Counted from the first letter of the stretch, positions 47,763 to 56,617 are shown. The stretch is 61,470 bases of DNA from Ornatilinea sp. (GCA_018433975.1 JAHDQE010000052.1:1-61470); one strand, 5' to 3'. Numbers and translations: made by a program. Notes: generated by a model from the letters alone, not told the origin.

Positions 47763-48644
47763 TCAGGATATTTCATGAACTTCATTCAAGTAATCCGTAT
47801 AGGCCTGTTCCCACTGGTTGCTTTTTACAGGGATTTCTAAGATTTCGATTCCGTATAATTTCATTGCGGCCAGTCTGGCTTCGGTTTCCCCGGTTTGGTT
47901 TTCCAAGTAAAAATGGATGTACCGGGTTTTCCCGGCGATTCCATCCTTTAACAGGCCCATCATTTTCTTTAACCCTAACAGCCACCACAGGTCGATTTCC
48001 GTGAAGTCGAGGGTCAGTCCGATGATGTCGACCTGGTCCCTCAGGAAGATTTCCACCCAGGCGGGCTCTTTAGGTTCCTCTCCGGAGAGCCGGCTGGCGA
48101 GAGCTATCAGGGCTTTTTCCTCGTCCGATTCCAGCTCTCCGACGAGATGTTTTCTCATCTTTTGCAGACAGCCGGCATAATGATCGAAGCCCAGCATAAT
48201 GGTTTTTGGCCGGTCAATTTCGCCGTGGATATGCCAGATGGAAAGCTCGCCGACTTTCTTGCGGCGAAATAAGCTGTACTTGGTCTCATTACCGGACGAA
48301 TCGGCCGGCGCAGCAGCGGCTTTCTCCAGGCTGTAGTCATAATTTGTAGTGAAAATGTGTTTTACCCCGCTTTCCAAAAACCGAGCATGGTACGGGTTGG
48401 GCTGGATTGCTGCCATCATGTTGGCAATGCGCTGCTGGGCTGCTGCTTCGCTGGTGCGAAATGGGGGGGACGACTGGAATTTGATGCACTCAAAAAAGAT
48501 CGTGTTGGGGATGAGGTTCAGGGATTCTTTTGGGAAGTTGTTGGTTTGGACCAGTTCCTTCAGGACATTTTCCCAGGAAACCGAATCATTTGAAAGGCGA
48601 TTGACCCCGTTCCCGATCAACAGCGATTTGCCTGGTCTTTCCAT
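47763..48644 (-). CDS. SIR2-like domain protein
   Basis: 293 residues. The Rossmann-type NAD site is readable: LLIGNGVNR (residues 8-16), FTTNYDYSLE (98-107) and IWHIHGEIDRP (137-146). This is the SIR2-like group used in several phage-defence proteins that deplete NAD (Thoeris ThsA, DSR), but also found alone with unknown roles. There is no second effector or sensor domain, no signal or membrane segment. The C-terminal 130 residues are not recognised. It stands at the border of the A+T-rich accessory region and is transcribed alone. Confidence 0.75.
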   Translation of the reverse strand: MERPGKSLLIGNGVNRLSNDSVSWENVLKELVQTNNFPKESLNLIPNTIFFECIKFQSSPPFRTSEAAAQQRIANMMAAIQPNPYHARFLESGVKHIFTTNYDYSLEKAAAAPADSSGNETKYSLFRRKKVGELSIWHIHGEIDRPKTIMLGFDHYAGCLQKMRKHLVGELESDEEKALIALASRLSGEEPKEPAWVEIFLRDQVDIIGLTLDFTEIDLWWLLGLKKMMGLLKDGIAGKTRYIHFYLENQTGETEARLAAMKLYGIEILEIPVKSNQWEQAYTDYLNEVHEIS

Positions 48645-49110
48645 TGAAAATAATCCCTGATCTCAACCTGTTCAATCCACAGGCAGTTAATTCAATCAAT
48701 GCAAATTTATCCTGCCCGAAAACAGCATTCTCGAATTCATTATAGCTGAAATTGGGAACAGATTTTAGAGATCATGATTCGAGCAGCGTAATGGTATCTT
48801 ATTTTTATTGCGCTAGAACTTTGAGAAGTAGTCTGTGTCTCAATTGTATTTCAAACGCTTTCCTTGATAATACACACATTAACAAGATGCTCCTCTTTGA
48901 GCAGCGTTACCTTTCGTGCTTTGACTGTGATCTGCATTGATCGCTTTACCTACTCTATGAAATCCTCCCCAAATTCTTCCTGGCTAATTGCTGCGATTCT
49001 ACTTTATGACTTTTGGGCCCCCTATCACCTTTCACTTATAGGTCTTTTTATTGTGTTGAAGGTCTCAGATTAAATCGTGCTGTTTGCATATAGTGTATGA
49101 GTTGAAGGTC
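48645..49110. other. Gene-free A+T-rich gap
   Basis: About 465 bp. No protein or RNA gene could be supported; short frames have poor composition. An 11-bp direct repeat (GTTGAAGGTCT at 49055-49065 and 49101-49111) lies near the gntR end, and a 16-bp sequence (49070-49085) that recurs at 60330 lies between its copies. The gap marks the boundary between the housekeeping block and the catabolic cluster. Confidence 0.5.
49070..49085 (+). repeat. Left copy of a 16-bp near-identical direct repeat
   Basis: TTAAATCGTGCTGTTT differs by one base from 60330-60345. The two copies flank the whole 49.1-60.3 kb cluster in the same orientation, one in each border gap. It might be an insertion scar or an insertion-sequence end, or chance. 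Confidence 0.35.
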
Positions 49111-49788
49111 TTAAATTCCTTTGGAAACAAAAGGAAGGACTAAGTTTTTAAGAAGATTGATAAGCTCTTCTTGTACAAGAGCTAAATGGATTTGAGTTGC
49201 TTTTTCGGCCTGGGTGTTGTCTTTTTCAAGAATAGCTTTCACAATTTCTTCATGTTCTTTGTATGAGCGCTGCATACGGTCTGTTCGGGCTGTGAATCCA
49301 ATTCTGAGTCGATGCCATTGATCGTTTAGGTTTTCAACAATACTTTCTGCACGTTTGCTATTAGCCATTTGATGAATAATATGATGCAAATCAGTATCTT
49401 TTTTGATCCATAGATCAACATTGTTGTTGATCATGGCTTCTTTCATTTCTTGTAAGCAAACAGCTAGTTTCTCTCGAAGTTGATTATCTTCACAAGATGC
49501 AGCTCGAACGGCAATCATTTTTTCAATGATGATTTTTAAGGCAAAGATTTCTTTGATGTCTTCCAATGTGAGAGAATACACTTTCCAACCCCTTCTGGTC
49601 TCATATATCAGTAATCCTTCATGCTCTAGAATTCGAAATGCTTCCCGAACGGGGGTTCGACTTACATTGAGCACGTTTGCTATTTGCGTGTCAGTGACAT
49701 ATTCACCCGGTTTAAACCCCAAATTCATTATTTGAGATTTCATGTATTTATACGTTTTTTCTTGGTAAGTGCTTGTGGAATTGGCCAT
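49111..49788 (-). CDS. GntR/FadR-family transcriptional regulator (FCD domain)
   Basis: 225 residues. The winged helix-turn-helix (about 8-75) holds the typical TDTQIANVLNVSRTPVREAF and LEHEGLL. The C-terminal helical FCD domain (about 85-215), with scattered His, Asp and Arg residues, binds a carboxylic or sugar acid ligand, often with a metal. It is divergent from the catabolic genes. GTATAC palindromes around the shared promoter region suggest that it represses both itself and the cluster. An AAGGA site precedes the ATG. Confidence 0.92.
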   Translation of the reverse strand: MANSTSTYQEKTYKYMKSQIMNLGFKPGEYVTDTQIANVLNVSRTPVREAFRILEHEGLLIYETRRGWKVYSLTLEDIKEIFALKIIIEKMIAVRAASCEDNQLREKLAVCLQEMKEAMINNNVDLWIKKDTDLHHIIHQMANSKRAESIVENLNDQWHRLRIGFTARTDRMQRSYKEHEEIVKAILEKDNTQAEKATQIHLALVQEELINLLKNLVLPFVSKGI

Positions 49789-49852
49789 AGTCCTTTTCGT
49801 TTTTATAGATGTCGTAAATTTGTTTTATTGTTACTTTAATTCCTACCTTTAT

Positions 49853-49879
49853 ATTATACACTAAAAGTGCAAAGTATAC
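49853..49879 (-). promoter_or_regulatory. Candidate gntR promoter with a GTATAC box
   Basis: On the minus strand TATAAT occupies 49858-49853. The region 17 bp further upstream (49881-49876, AGGTAT) matches a -35 poorly and overlaps a GTATAC box (49874-49879) like those of the divergent promoter. Autoregulation by the GntR protein is likely. Confidence 0.4.
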
Positions 49880-49897
49880 CTAATAGAGCTCAATAAT

Positions 49898-49926
49898 TTG
49901 ACATTTTGAATATGATATAGTATACT
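49898..49926 (+). promoter_or_regulatory. Promoter of the catabolic cluster
   Basis: Perfect TTGACA at 49898-49903, a 17-bp spacer, then TATACT at 49921-49926. This is the best promoter in the window. The -10 is part of an AGTATACT palindrome and is followed at once by the operator at 49928. Transcription should start near 49933, about 58 bases before the first start codon. Confidence 0.8.
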
Positions 49927-49927
49927 T

Positions 49928-49941
49928 TTTTGTATACAAAA
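49928..49941 (+). promoter_or_regulatory. GntR-type operator
   Basis: TTTTGTATACAAAA is a perfect 14-bp palindrome, the form usual for FCD-type GntR regulators. It covers the expected transcription start, so bound repressor would block the polymerase. Other GTATAC boxes at 49874-49879 and 49920-49925 may give cooperative binding. Confidence 0.7.
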
Positions 49942-49990
49942 TTGACTTTTGAAATATTTTCTGATTTCTATCTTAAAGTGGAGGTGTATA

Positions 49991-50899
49991 GTGCGATTAA
50001 CTAAAGAGAAGTATGAACAGCTTGAAGATATCGCCTATCAGATTCGTCGACTAAGTATTGAAATGATTGTGGCGGGGCGATGGGGACATATTGGTGGCTC
50101 GCTATCCATGGCGGAGATCATGGCCTGTTTATATTTTAATGAAATGCGGATTGATCCTCAAAACCCGGATTGGGAGGCCCGTGATCGCCTCTTTTTATCA
50201 AAAGCTCATGCTTCTCCAGCGTTATATGCAGCGTTGGCACTGCGTGAATATTTCCCTGTTTCTGAACTTTATACTTATTGTGAGTTGGGCGGATTGGAAG
50301 GCCACACGGACATGATTCGTGTGAATGGAATTGAATCATCCGGAGGGGCTTTAGGCGTTGGGCTTTCTATTAGTGTTGGTGCGGCTTTAGGTTTCAGGTT
50401 AGCTGAAAATCCTTCGGCGCGTGTTTATTGTGTATTAGGAGATGGCGAATGTAATGAGGGGAATGTTTGGGAAGCGGCTATGTCTGCCTCTCATTACCAT
50501 CTTGATAATTTGATTGCTGTTGTTGATTACAACAAGGTAATGGCCAAAGGATTTGTGTGGGACGAAATGAGCGTGGAGCCATTCGCTGATAAGTGGCGCG
50601 CATTTGGTTGGAATGTAGTAGAAGTGGATGGTCATGATATTGAGGCCTTATGTGAAGTTTTTTATAAGGCACGCTGGGTTATGCCCAGCGGTAAGCCTAT
50701 TGTGATTATTGCGCATACCGTAAAGGGAAAAGGGTTGGATCTTGCTGAATTTAATTATAAATGGCATACCCATGCTCCCTCTGCTGAAATTGCCGATGAA
50801 ATGCTACGACAGCTTTCTCGTCGGTATGAAAAAAAAGAGGAAGGGTATAGCTTAGCAAACAGTGAATATGTTAAGGAGGCGTTTTATGGTGGTGAGTAA
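49991..50899 (+). CDS. Transketolase, N-terminal (thiamine-diphosphate) subunit
   Basis: 302 residues from a GTG start behind GGAGGTG. It is the first half of a split transketolase: GGSLSMAEIMACLYF, SKAHASPALYAAL, the Mg-thiamine-diphosphate motif GDGECNEGNVWEAAMSA to N, and KGKGLDLAE. With the next gene it transfers two-carbon units between sugar phosphates. Split forms often belong to special sugar pathways such as apulose 4-phosphate breakdown. It is the first gene after the operator-controlled promoter and overlaps the next gene by 14 bases. Confidence 0.93.
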   Translation: MRLTKEKYEQLEDIAYQIRRLSIEMIVAGRWGHIGGSLSMAEIMACLYFNEMRIDPQNPDWEARDRLFLSKAHASPALYAALALREYFPVSELYTYCELGGLEGHTDMIRVNGIESSGGALGVGLSISVGAALGFRLAENPSARVYCVLGDGECNEGNVWEAAMSASHYHLDNLIAVVDYNKVMAKGFVWDEMSVEPFADKWRAFGWNVVEVDGHDIEALCEVFYKARWVMPSGKPIVIIAHTVKGKGLDLAEFNYKWHTHAPSAEIADEMLRQLSRRYEKKEEGYSLANSEYVKEAFYGGE

Positions 50900-51857
50900 T
50901 CCCCCCAAGAATCTTGAAATGAGGGATGTTTTTGGTCAAACTTTGGTGGAATTGGGTGGAATTTATCCAAAGATGCTTGTTCTGGATGCCGATCTCCATA
51001 CCTCTTCAAAGGCAGAATACTTCAAGAAGGCGTTCCCAACACGGTTCTTTCAGTTTGGGATTGCAGAGCAAAACATGTTCGCCGCTGCAGCTGGATTGGC
51101 TACGCAAGGTTTTATTCCTTTTCCGTCCACCTTTGCTTCCTTCGTGGCTCGTAGAGCGCTGGATCAACTGGCTATTTCGATTTGTTATCCGTCTTTGAAC
51201 GTAAAAATTCCTGGTTCTTATGTTGGTATTCCAACTAGCCGTGCTGGCGCAACTCATAACTGTGTTGAAGATTTAGCAATTATGAGGGTTCTTCCTCACA
51301 TGAGGGTGGCTGCACCAGGTGACAATCAGGATTTAATGGCAATCATGCGTACAGCTATAGATACAGAAGGTCCTGTATATTTCCGTGTTGTAAGATATAC
51401 CCTTCCAAAACTCTTTGACCATGATCATAAATTCGAGTGGGGAAAAGGCGTGGTTTTGAGAGAGGGAACAGATGTAACCCTGTTTGGAACTGGGATGATG
51501 ACATCATTTTGTATGGAGGCTGCTGATATACTGGCCCAGGAGTCTATTTCTGCTGAAGTTGTGCATCTTGCATCTATCAAACCAATTGACACTGATTTGA
51601 TCAATGAATCAGTTGCAAAAACTGGCTGTGCTGTCACGGCTGAAAATGCCAGCATTATTGGTGGTTTTGGGGCTGCTGTTGCGGAAGCATTGTGTGAGGG
51701 TGTACCGGTTCCGATGAAGCGGGTGGGTGTGCCCGATGAATGGGTGTGCAGTGGTGGCGTGACAGAACTTTTGAATGAATTTAAAATGCAGCCGGCGGAC
51801 ATTTGCTCAGCAGCAAGAAATGTGATGGAGCGAAAAGGGAATAGATCATGGATTTAG
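50886..51857 (+). CDS. Transketolase, C-terminal subunit
   Basis: 323 residues. Pyrimidine-binding and C-terminal domains: MRDVFGQTLVELG, the activating glutamate in FGIAEQNMFAAAAGLA, SRAGATHNCVEDLAIMR, and VRYTLPKL. The ATG at 50886 has a perfect AAGGAGG site inside the upstream gene. Frames opening earlier, at 50862, lack such a site. It works only with the N-terminal subunit. Overlaps the next gene by 10 bases. Confidence 0.93.
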   Translation: MVVSNPPKNLEMRDVFGQTLVELGGIYPKMLVLDADLHTSSKAEYFKKAFPTRFFQFGIAEQNMFAAAAGLATQGFIPFPSTFASFVARRALDQLAISICYPSLNVKIPGSYVGIPTSRAGATHNCVEDLAIMRVLPHMRVAAPGDNQDLMAIMRTAIDTEGPVYFRVVRYTLPKLFDHDHKFEWGKGVVLREGTDVTLFGTGMMTSFCMEAADILAQESISAEVVHLASIKPIDTDLINESVAKTGCAVTAENASIIGGFGAAVAEALCEGVPVPMKRVGVPDEWVCSGGVTELLNEFKMQPADICSAARNVMERKGNRSWI

Positions 51858-52657
51858 ATAATGAACAAGCTTTGTCCCTGTTTTCAAATTATTTGAAGAT
51901 CACTGGTGTTGCTCATACCGATTCTGAAAAAGAAGGTGATTCAGCATTTATTGGTAAGCGCCTTGGTTTGGTTAATGGGTCATCTTGGATCACGCTTTGG
52001 GCCAACTTCTTCGGGAGAAAAATTCTGCCTGGTGTTCACCTGGTGAATGCAGGAAGTGAAGCAGTGCAAATTAATTTCATGGAAGCCTATCAACGGCATG
52101 AGCCGATTCCCCCACAGCCGAATATTGATGCCTTTGTACGGTACGCTGTTGAGTTAGTTGAACTCGGATCTGTTGATGCGATATTGATTACTTGTTCTAC
52201 CATGAACCGATCCTTTTCTGCTGTTCAGCAAGCAGTTGATCGATATAACGTACCGGTCATACAGATTGACCGGCCTATGATGGAACGAGCTGTTCAGCAT
52301 GGGGGAAAAGCGTTGGTGGTGGCAACCCATGGCCCAACTGTTAAGAGTACACAGGCGTTGTTACAGGAAACTGCTAAAGCCCTTAACAAACCTGTCAATT
52401 TTTCTGGCCTTACTAATGAGGAGGCCTGGGACCGATTAGCAGTTGGAGATGTCGAGGGGCATAATCGAATATTGGCAGAAGCGATTAAAAAGAAGCTTGA
52501 ACAAGAGAGTGATATTACTTGTGTGGTATTGGCACAGTTATCAATGACCGTATTTTTGCTGTCCTACCCAAATGCTGTTGAGACTTTTGGTGTGCCTGTC
52601 TTCACCAGTGGTCAATGCGGAATGGAATACATAAGAGATATATTCCTGAAAAAATAA
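51848..52657 (+). CDS. Asp/Glu racemase-fold protein with a single catalytic cysteine
   Basis: 269 residues. The first family cysteine is present in ITCSTMNRS (Cys116). At the second position, where two-base racemases have a CTH-type motif, it has VLAQLSMT, so there is no paired cysteine there; Cys257 near the C-terminus (TSGQCGMEY) is elsewhere in the fold. A similar LAQxSM form occurs in other members annotated as aspartate/glutamate racemase family. Enzymes with one cysteine in this fold, such as arylmalonate decarboxylase, do not do classical racemisation. The reaction is therefore probably an isomerisation, decarboxylation or one-base reaction on a carboxylic acid. Substrate unknown. Confidence 0.75.
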   Translation: MDLDNEQALSLFSNYLKITGVAHTDSEKEGDSAFIGKRLGLVNGSSWITLWANFFGRKILPGVHLVNAGSEAVQINFMEAYQRHEPIPPQPNIDAFVRYAVELVELGSVDAILITCSTMNRSFSAVQQAVDRYNVPVIQIDRPMMERAVQHGGKALVVATHGPTVKSTQALLQETAKALNKPVNFSGLTNEEAWDRLAVGDVEGHNRILAEAIKKKLEQESDITCVVLAQLSMTVFLLSYPNAVETFGVPVFTSGQCGMEYIRDIFLKK

Positions 52658-52700
52658 ATATATTTACCTGACTTCATTGCATATACTGGAGGTGTGCTAC

Positions 52701-53681
52701 ATGTTAGAAGAAGCGGACTTGCAAGAAAGACCAAAAATCAGAAAAAAGAAGATCAAATTTGATGAGCTTGGTGTGTTGGGGGCAGTAATAATTCTTGGAG
52801 CATTGCTTAGCTTTGGAAGTCCCTATTTTCTTACTATGACAAATTTGCTTCGAGTAGGTCGTCAGATGGCATATATTGGCATTCTGGCTGTCGGTATGGC
52901 TTTTGTAATTGGTTCGGGACAAATTGATATTTCCTGTGGTCGTATTATTACGCTTGTAACCTTTTTTAGTGCATGGCTAATCAATTCAGTGGGGGTGAAC
53001 CCCTGGTTGGCTTTTATTGCGGGAATTTTGCTTGGTGGTCTTTGCGGTTTGCTGAATGGTGGTTTAAGTTTGCTGCTGAATGTAAACCCCATGATTGTAA
53101 CTTTGGGCACTCAATACTTGTTTTGGGGATTGGCAATTGCATTGAGTGATTCAAAACCTATTGTTTTAAGTGGGGACTCTAGTTACTACTGGTTGGGTCA
53201 GGGGGAGCTTCTGGGAGTTCCGGTCCCATTAGCAGTTTTTTTGATCTGTGTACTTATTGGTCAAATTGTACTTTGTCGTACTTGTTATGGTCGTCATGTC
53301 CTGGCAGTTGGATCTAATGCCATTGCTTCGCGCTATGCAGGTATTCGTGACCGTAGAGTATTGCTTTCAACGATGGTTTTGATGGGGCTGTTGGCTGGAT
53401 TATCAGCGGGTGTTATTTTGGCCCAGTTCCAGGCATTTGATCCTAATACAGGTGCTTTCTTTGAGATGAATACCATTGCTTCAGCAGTGATTGGAGGTGC
53501 CGATCTAAGCGGTGGGTATGCTTCTGTTCTCGGTGCGATGTTTGGTACTGTTTTGATCGGGGTATTGAATAATGGGTTGATTTTAATGGGAATCAGTGCT
53601 TACTGGAATAAGGCTGTAACTGGTTCAGTGATTCTGATTGCAGTGGCTGTAAGCGCAGGGTTTAAAGCGAGCAGAAAGTAG
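52701..53681 (+). CDS. Ribose-class ABC transporter permease
   Basis: 326 residues with about eight to ten membrane segments. Typical of the RbsC family: GQIDISCGRIITLVTFFSAWL, GLLNGGLSLLLNVNPMIVTLGT, and SRYAGIRDRRVLLSTMVLMGLLAGLSAGVI. The single permease probably forms a homodimer. ATG at 52701 with GGAGGTG upstream. Order is permease, binding protein, ATPase. Confidence 0.93.
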   Translation: MLEEADLQERPKIRKKKIKFDELGVLGAVIILGALLSFGSPYFLTMTNLLRVGRQMAYIGILAVGMAFVIGSGQIDISCGRIITLVTFFSAWLINSVGVNPWLAFIAGILLGGLCGLLNGGLSLLLNVNPMIVTLGTQYLFWGLAIALSDSKPIVLSGDSSYYWLGQGELLGVPVPLAVFLICVLIGQIVLCRTCYGRHVLAVGSNAIASRYAGIRDRRVLLSTMVLMGLLAGLSAGVILAQFQAFDPNTGAFFEMNTIASAVIGGADLSGGYASVLGAMFGTVLIGVLNNGLILMGISAYWNKAVTGSVILIAVAVSAGFKASRK

Positions 53682-53800
53682 ATTTATTAATGGATGTCTG
53701 AAGAATCAATTTTAAGAAGAGGAGGTGAAACGGGGATAGTTAAAGGGATGTGTTTTAACCCAACGTATCTTTTTATTAAATAAGTCCAAAGGAGAGTGAA

Positions 53801-54919
53801 ATGAAGAAAGTGTTGCCGATTCTGTTGGTTGTTTTGATGGTTTTTTTAGCTGGTTGCACTCAGCAAGCATCCGAAGTTGTTCAGGAAGATGTTGCAGGAG
53901 AACCTGTGGCAGAAAGTTCTAACAATGTGGAGGTTCAGGAAGAGGCCGAAGGAGCCGCTGAACCAGTGGAAGAAGAGAGTGTTCCTTTCTTTGGCTTTGT
54001 TATGCACAATTTCGAGTCTCAGTTTTCTGTAAATATCAAAATTGGTGCTGAAAATGCTTGTAAAGATATGGGCGTGGATTGTGAGGTGACAGGCCCCACA
54101 GCAATGAATGCTCCCGAAGCCATTTCGATGTTTGAAAGCCTTTTGGCACGGAACCCCAGCGGTATGGCACTTGTGCCTAACCCTCAAGATCCTTGGATCC
54201 CGGTTTTGAATCAGTATGCGGAAGAAGCGAAAATCATCATGGTTTCAAATGGTGATGCACCTGGTACACCTCGGCAAGCTTATTTTGGCGCAGACGAGTA
54301 TGCTTTTGGCGCTGCAGAAGCAGAAGCCGTGATTAATGCCGGTGTTACTAGCGGAAAAGTTATCATTGGTTCCTGTTATCCCCCTGCGCTTTCTCTCCAG
54401 CACCGTTTTGATGGTGCAAAGGCTGTTTTTGATGAATATCCTGAAATTGAATTGTTGGGACCGATTGATATTACTGCGGAACAAACAACCAATTACGCAG
54501 CATGGGAAAATCTTGTTACGGCAAATCCTGACATCAAAGCAGGAATAGGATTATGCACTTTCTCAGGTCCAAGCTTTGCAAAGTTGATGCCAACACTTGA
54601 TTTTGACTTTGTAACTGTGACAGCGGATTTGATCCCGGAGACTCTGGATGCCATTGAGGCAGGGTACGTTGACGCTGCTGTTGGGCAACACCCATACTTG
54701 CAGGGTTATCTACCCATGTACTATATGGCAAAATATGTTGTCGAGGGTGCAGATTTACCCGCAGGGCAGGTTTTGTTACCGGCAGAAATTGTTACAAAGG
54801 ATAATCTTGAAACAGTTCTTGATCGGCAGAATGATACAGAACTTGCAGAGCAGTGGTATGCTAATTTCCTGACTGAAAATTTAAGCGATATTGAAGCCAA
54901 TATCATTCCGTTTGAGTAA
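53801..54919 (+). CDS. Sugar-type ABC substrate-binding lipoprotein
   Basis: 372 residues. Lipoprotein signal with the lipobox LAGC (Cys19). A linker rich in Glu, Ala and Val follows (about 20-63). Then the periplasmic-binding fold of the ribose/galactose class: two lobes with FFGFVMHNFESQFSVNIKIG, LVPNPQD, ISNGD-like MVSNGDAPG, and IGLCTFSGPS. It determines what the cluster imports. The gene is followed by a strong hairpin, as often seen for binding-protein genes that need high expression. Confidence 0.93.
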   Translation: MKKVLPILLVVLMVFLAGCTQQASEVVQEDVAGEPVAESSNNVEVQEEAEGAAEPVEEESVPFFGFVMHNFESQFSVNIKIGAENACKDMGVDCEVTGPTAMNAPEAISMFESLLARNPSGMALVPNPQDPWIPVLNQYAEEAKIIMVSNGDAPGTPRQAYFGADEYAFGAAEAEAVINAGVTSGKVIIGSCYPPALSLQHRFDGAKAVFDEYPEIELLGPIDITAEQTTNYAAWENLVTANPDIKAGIGLCTFSGPSFAKLMPTLDFDFVTVTADLIPETLDAIEAGYVDAAVGQHPYLQGYLPMYYMAKYVVEGADLPAGQVLLPAEIVTKDNLETVLDRQNDTELAEQWYANFLTENLSDIEANIIPFE

Positions 54920-54932
54920 TTGACCTTTGCTG

Positions 54933-54964
54933 GCTCCAGGATGGAAGAACCTCCATCCTGGAGC
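54933..54964 (+). promoter_or_regulatory. Stabilising hairpin after the binding-protein gene
   Basis: A perfect 13-bp stem (GCTCCAGGATGGA / TCCATCCTGGAGC) with a 6-base loop, 13 bp after the stop codon. No T-run follows. Such structures protect the upstream mRNA from 3' exonucleases and raise binding-protein levels relative to the ATPase. Confidence 0.55.
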
Positions 54965-55068
54965 ACACATATTTGAATAGATAGTAAACCTTCAGGAATA
55001 TGCAAAAATATTATGTAGTCCGGCAGGGTCATTGCTTTGGATGTTGAATAATAATTCAAGGATACAAT

Positions 55069-56592
55069 ATGGATAAAAGCGAAAATATATTAGAGATTTG
55101 TGCTATCGACAAACGATTTGGCGGTGTGCAGGCTTTGGATCAGGTTAGCTTTACGGTTCGGAAGGGGGAAGTGCATGCCATCGTTGGAGAAAATGGTGCT
55201 GGAAAATCTACCTTGATGAAGATTTTAGCAGGTTCTTATCAGGCAGATAAGGGTTCTATTTTTATTGATGGAGAAGAAATCGAATTAAAAACACCATCCG
55301 ATTCACAGAGAGCTGGTATCAATATTGTATATCAGGAATTTTACAATTTTGCTCATCTTTCAGTAGTTGCAAATGTTTTTGCAGGCAGGGAGAAAAGAAA
55401 GAACGGCTTTTTGGATGAGCAGGCAATGAGAGGAATTGCGAAAAGTGTATTTGAACGGTTGGGAGTTGATATTCCTTTGGATGCCAACGTAAATGAATTG
55501 TCGATTGCCGAACAACAAATCGTTGAAATTGCGAAAGCAATGGCATACGAAGGAAAAATCGTCATCATGGATGAGCCCAATTCCGCGCTGACAGATAAAG
55601 AGACAAAAGCTTTATTTGGAATGATTGAACGCTTAAAACAGCAAGGAATTACGATATTGTACGTTTCTCATCGTATGGAAGAGGTTTTTGATATTTGCGA
55701 TCGAATAACAGCTCTTCGCGATGGAAAATATATTGGTACATGGGACAAAAATGAGACAACCATTCCTTTTATTATCACGAAAATGGTTGGACGTGATATT
55801 GGTGATCAGTTCCCAGAACGGTTAACGGTTACAGAGGATGCACCAATTGTATTGGAAGTGAAAGGTCTTAAAAAACAAGATTGTTTGAATGATGTTAATT
55901 TTCAACTGCGCGAGGGAGAAATATTGGGCTTCGCAGGTCTGGAAGGTAGTGGAATTCGGGATCTTTACCATATTTTGTTTGGCTTGGATCATGTTGAGCA
56001 AGGGGAAGTGAATTTTCGAGGAGAACTTCAAAAAATTGACTTTCCGGATCAGGCCATTCAGAAAAGGTGGGCAATGGTACCGGCAAATAGGCGAGATCAT
56101 GGGTTGTTGTTGAATTGGTCTGTGCGTGAAAATATGACGCTAGTTATTTTAAAACGCTTGGTAAATAAACTGGGGTTGATTCGTTCTAAAGGACAACTTA
56201 AAATTACAAAGGACTTTATCAGGAATCTTAATATAGCTACTGATTCGACTGAAAAGAAATTAACGGACTTAAGCGGCGGAAATCAGCAAAAAGTGGTGAT
56301 AGCTAAGTGGCTTGCGAGCGAACCAACTATTTTAATCCTTGATGACCCAACGCGTGGAATTGATGTTGGGGCGAAAGCTGAAATCTACGAATTGATTCAT
56401 AAATTGGCGAAGCAAGGAATTTCTATACTGCTTACATCGTCTGAAATTGACGAGGTATTGGGTTTATCGACCCGGTTGCTTGTGATGCGTGATGGGAAGA
56501 TCATTAAAGAATATGCGAATGGAAGTAAAGATAAGGCAGATGTGCTTCAATATGTGTCAGGAAATTTGAATATGATTGAGGTGTTAAACTAA
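55069..56592 (+). CDS. Ribose-class ABC transporter ATPase (two nucleotide-binding domains)
   Basis: 507 residues. First domain: Walker A GENGAGKSTLMK near 40, signature NELSIAEQQIVEIAKAM, Walker B IVIMDEPNSAL. Second domain: degenerate Walker A region GFAGLEGSGIRDLYHILFG, full signature LSGGNQQKVVIAKWL, Walker B ILILDDPTRGIDVGAKAE. This asymmetry is normal for RbsA-type ATPases. It completes the transporter with the permease and binding protein. Confidence 0.95.
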   Translation: MDKSENILEICAIDKRFGGVQALDQVSFTVRKGEVHAIVGENGAGKSTLMKILAGSYQADKGSIFIDGEEIELKTPSDSQRAGINIVYQEFYNFAHLSVVANVFAGREKRKNGFLDEQAMRGIAKSVFERLGVDIPLDANVNELSIAEQQIVEIAKAMAYEGKIVIMDEPNSALTDKETKALFGMIERLKQQGITILYVSHRMEEVFDICDRITALRDGKYIGTWDKNETTIPFIITKMVGRDIGDQFPERLTVTEDAPIVLEVKGLKKQDCLNDVNFQLREGEILGFAGLEGSGIRDLYHILFGLDHVEQGEVNFRGELQKIDFPDQAIQKRWAMVPANRRDHGLLLNWSVRENMTLVILKRLVNKLGLIRSKGQLKITKDFIRNLNIATDSTEKKLTDLSGGNQQKVVIAKWLASEPTILILDDPTRGIDVGAKAEIYELIHKLAKQGISILLTSSEIDEVLGLSTRLLVMRDGKIIKEYANGSKDKADVLQYVSGNLNMIEVLN

Positions 56593-56617
56593 GAACATTC
56601 AACCAGGAGTGATCAAG

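Noticed and set aside
48645..49110. tRNA or other structured RNA gene in the A+T-rich gap
   Set aside because: No cloverleaf pattern, CCA end or T-loop sequence (GTTCRA) could be found by eye on either strand.
49991..51857. 1-deoxyxylulose-5-phosphate synthase instead of split transketolase
   Set aside because: The two-gene split at the middle and the motifs GDGECNEGNVWEAA and GIAEQNM fit transketolase halves; the single-chain synthase layout is absent.
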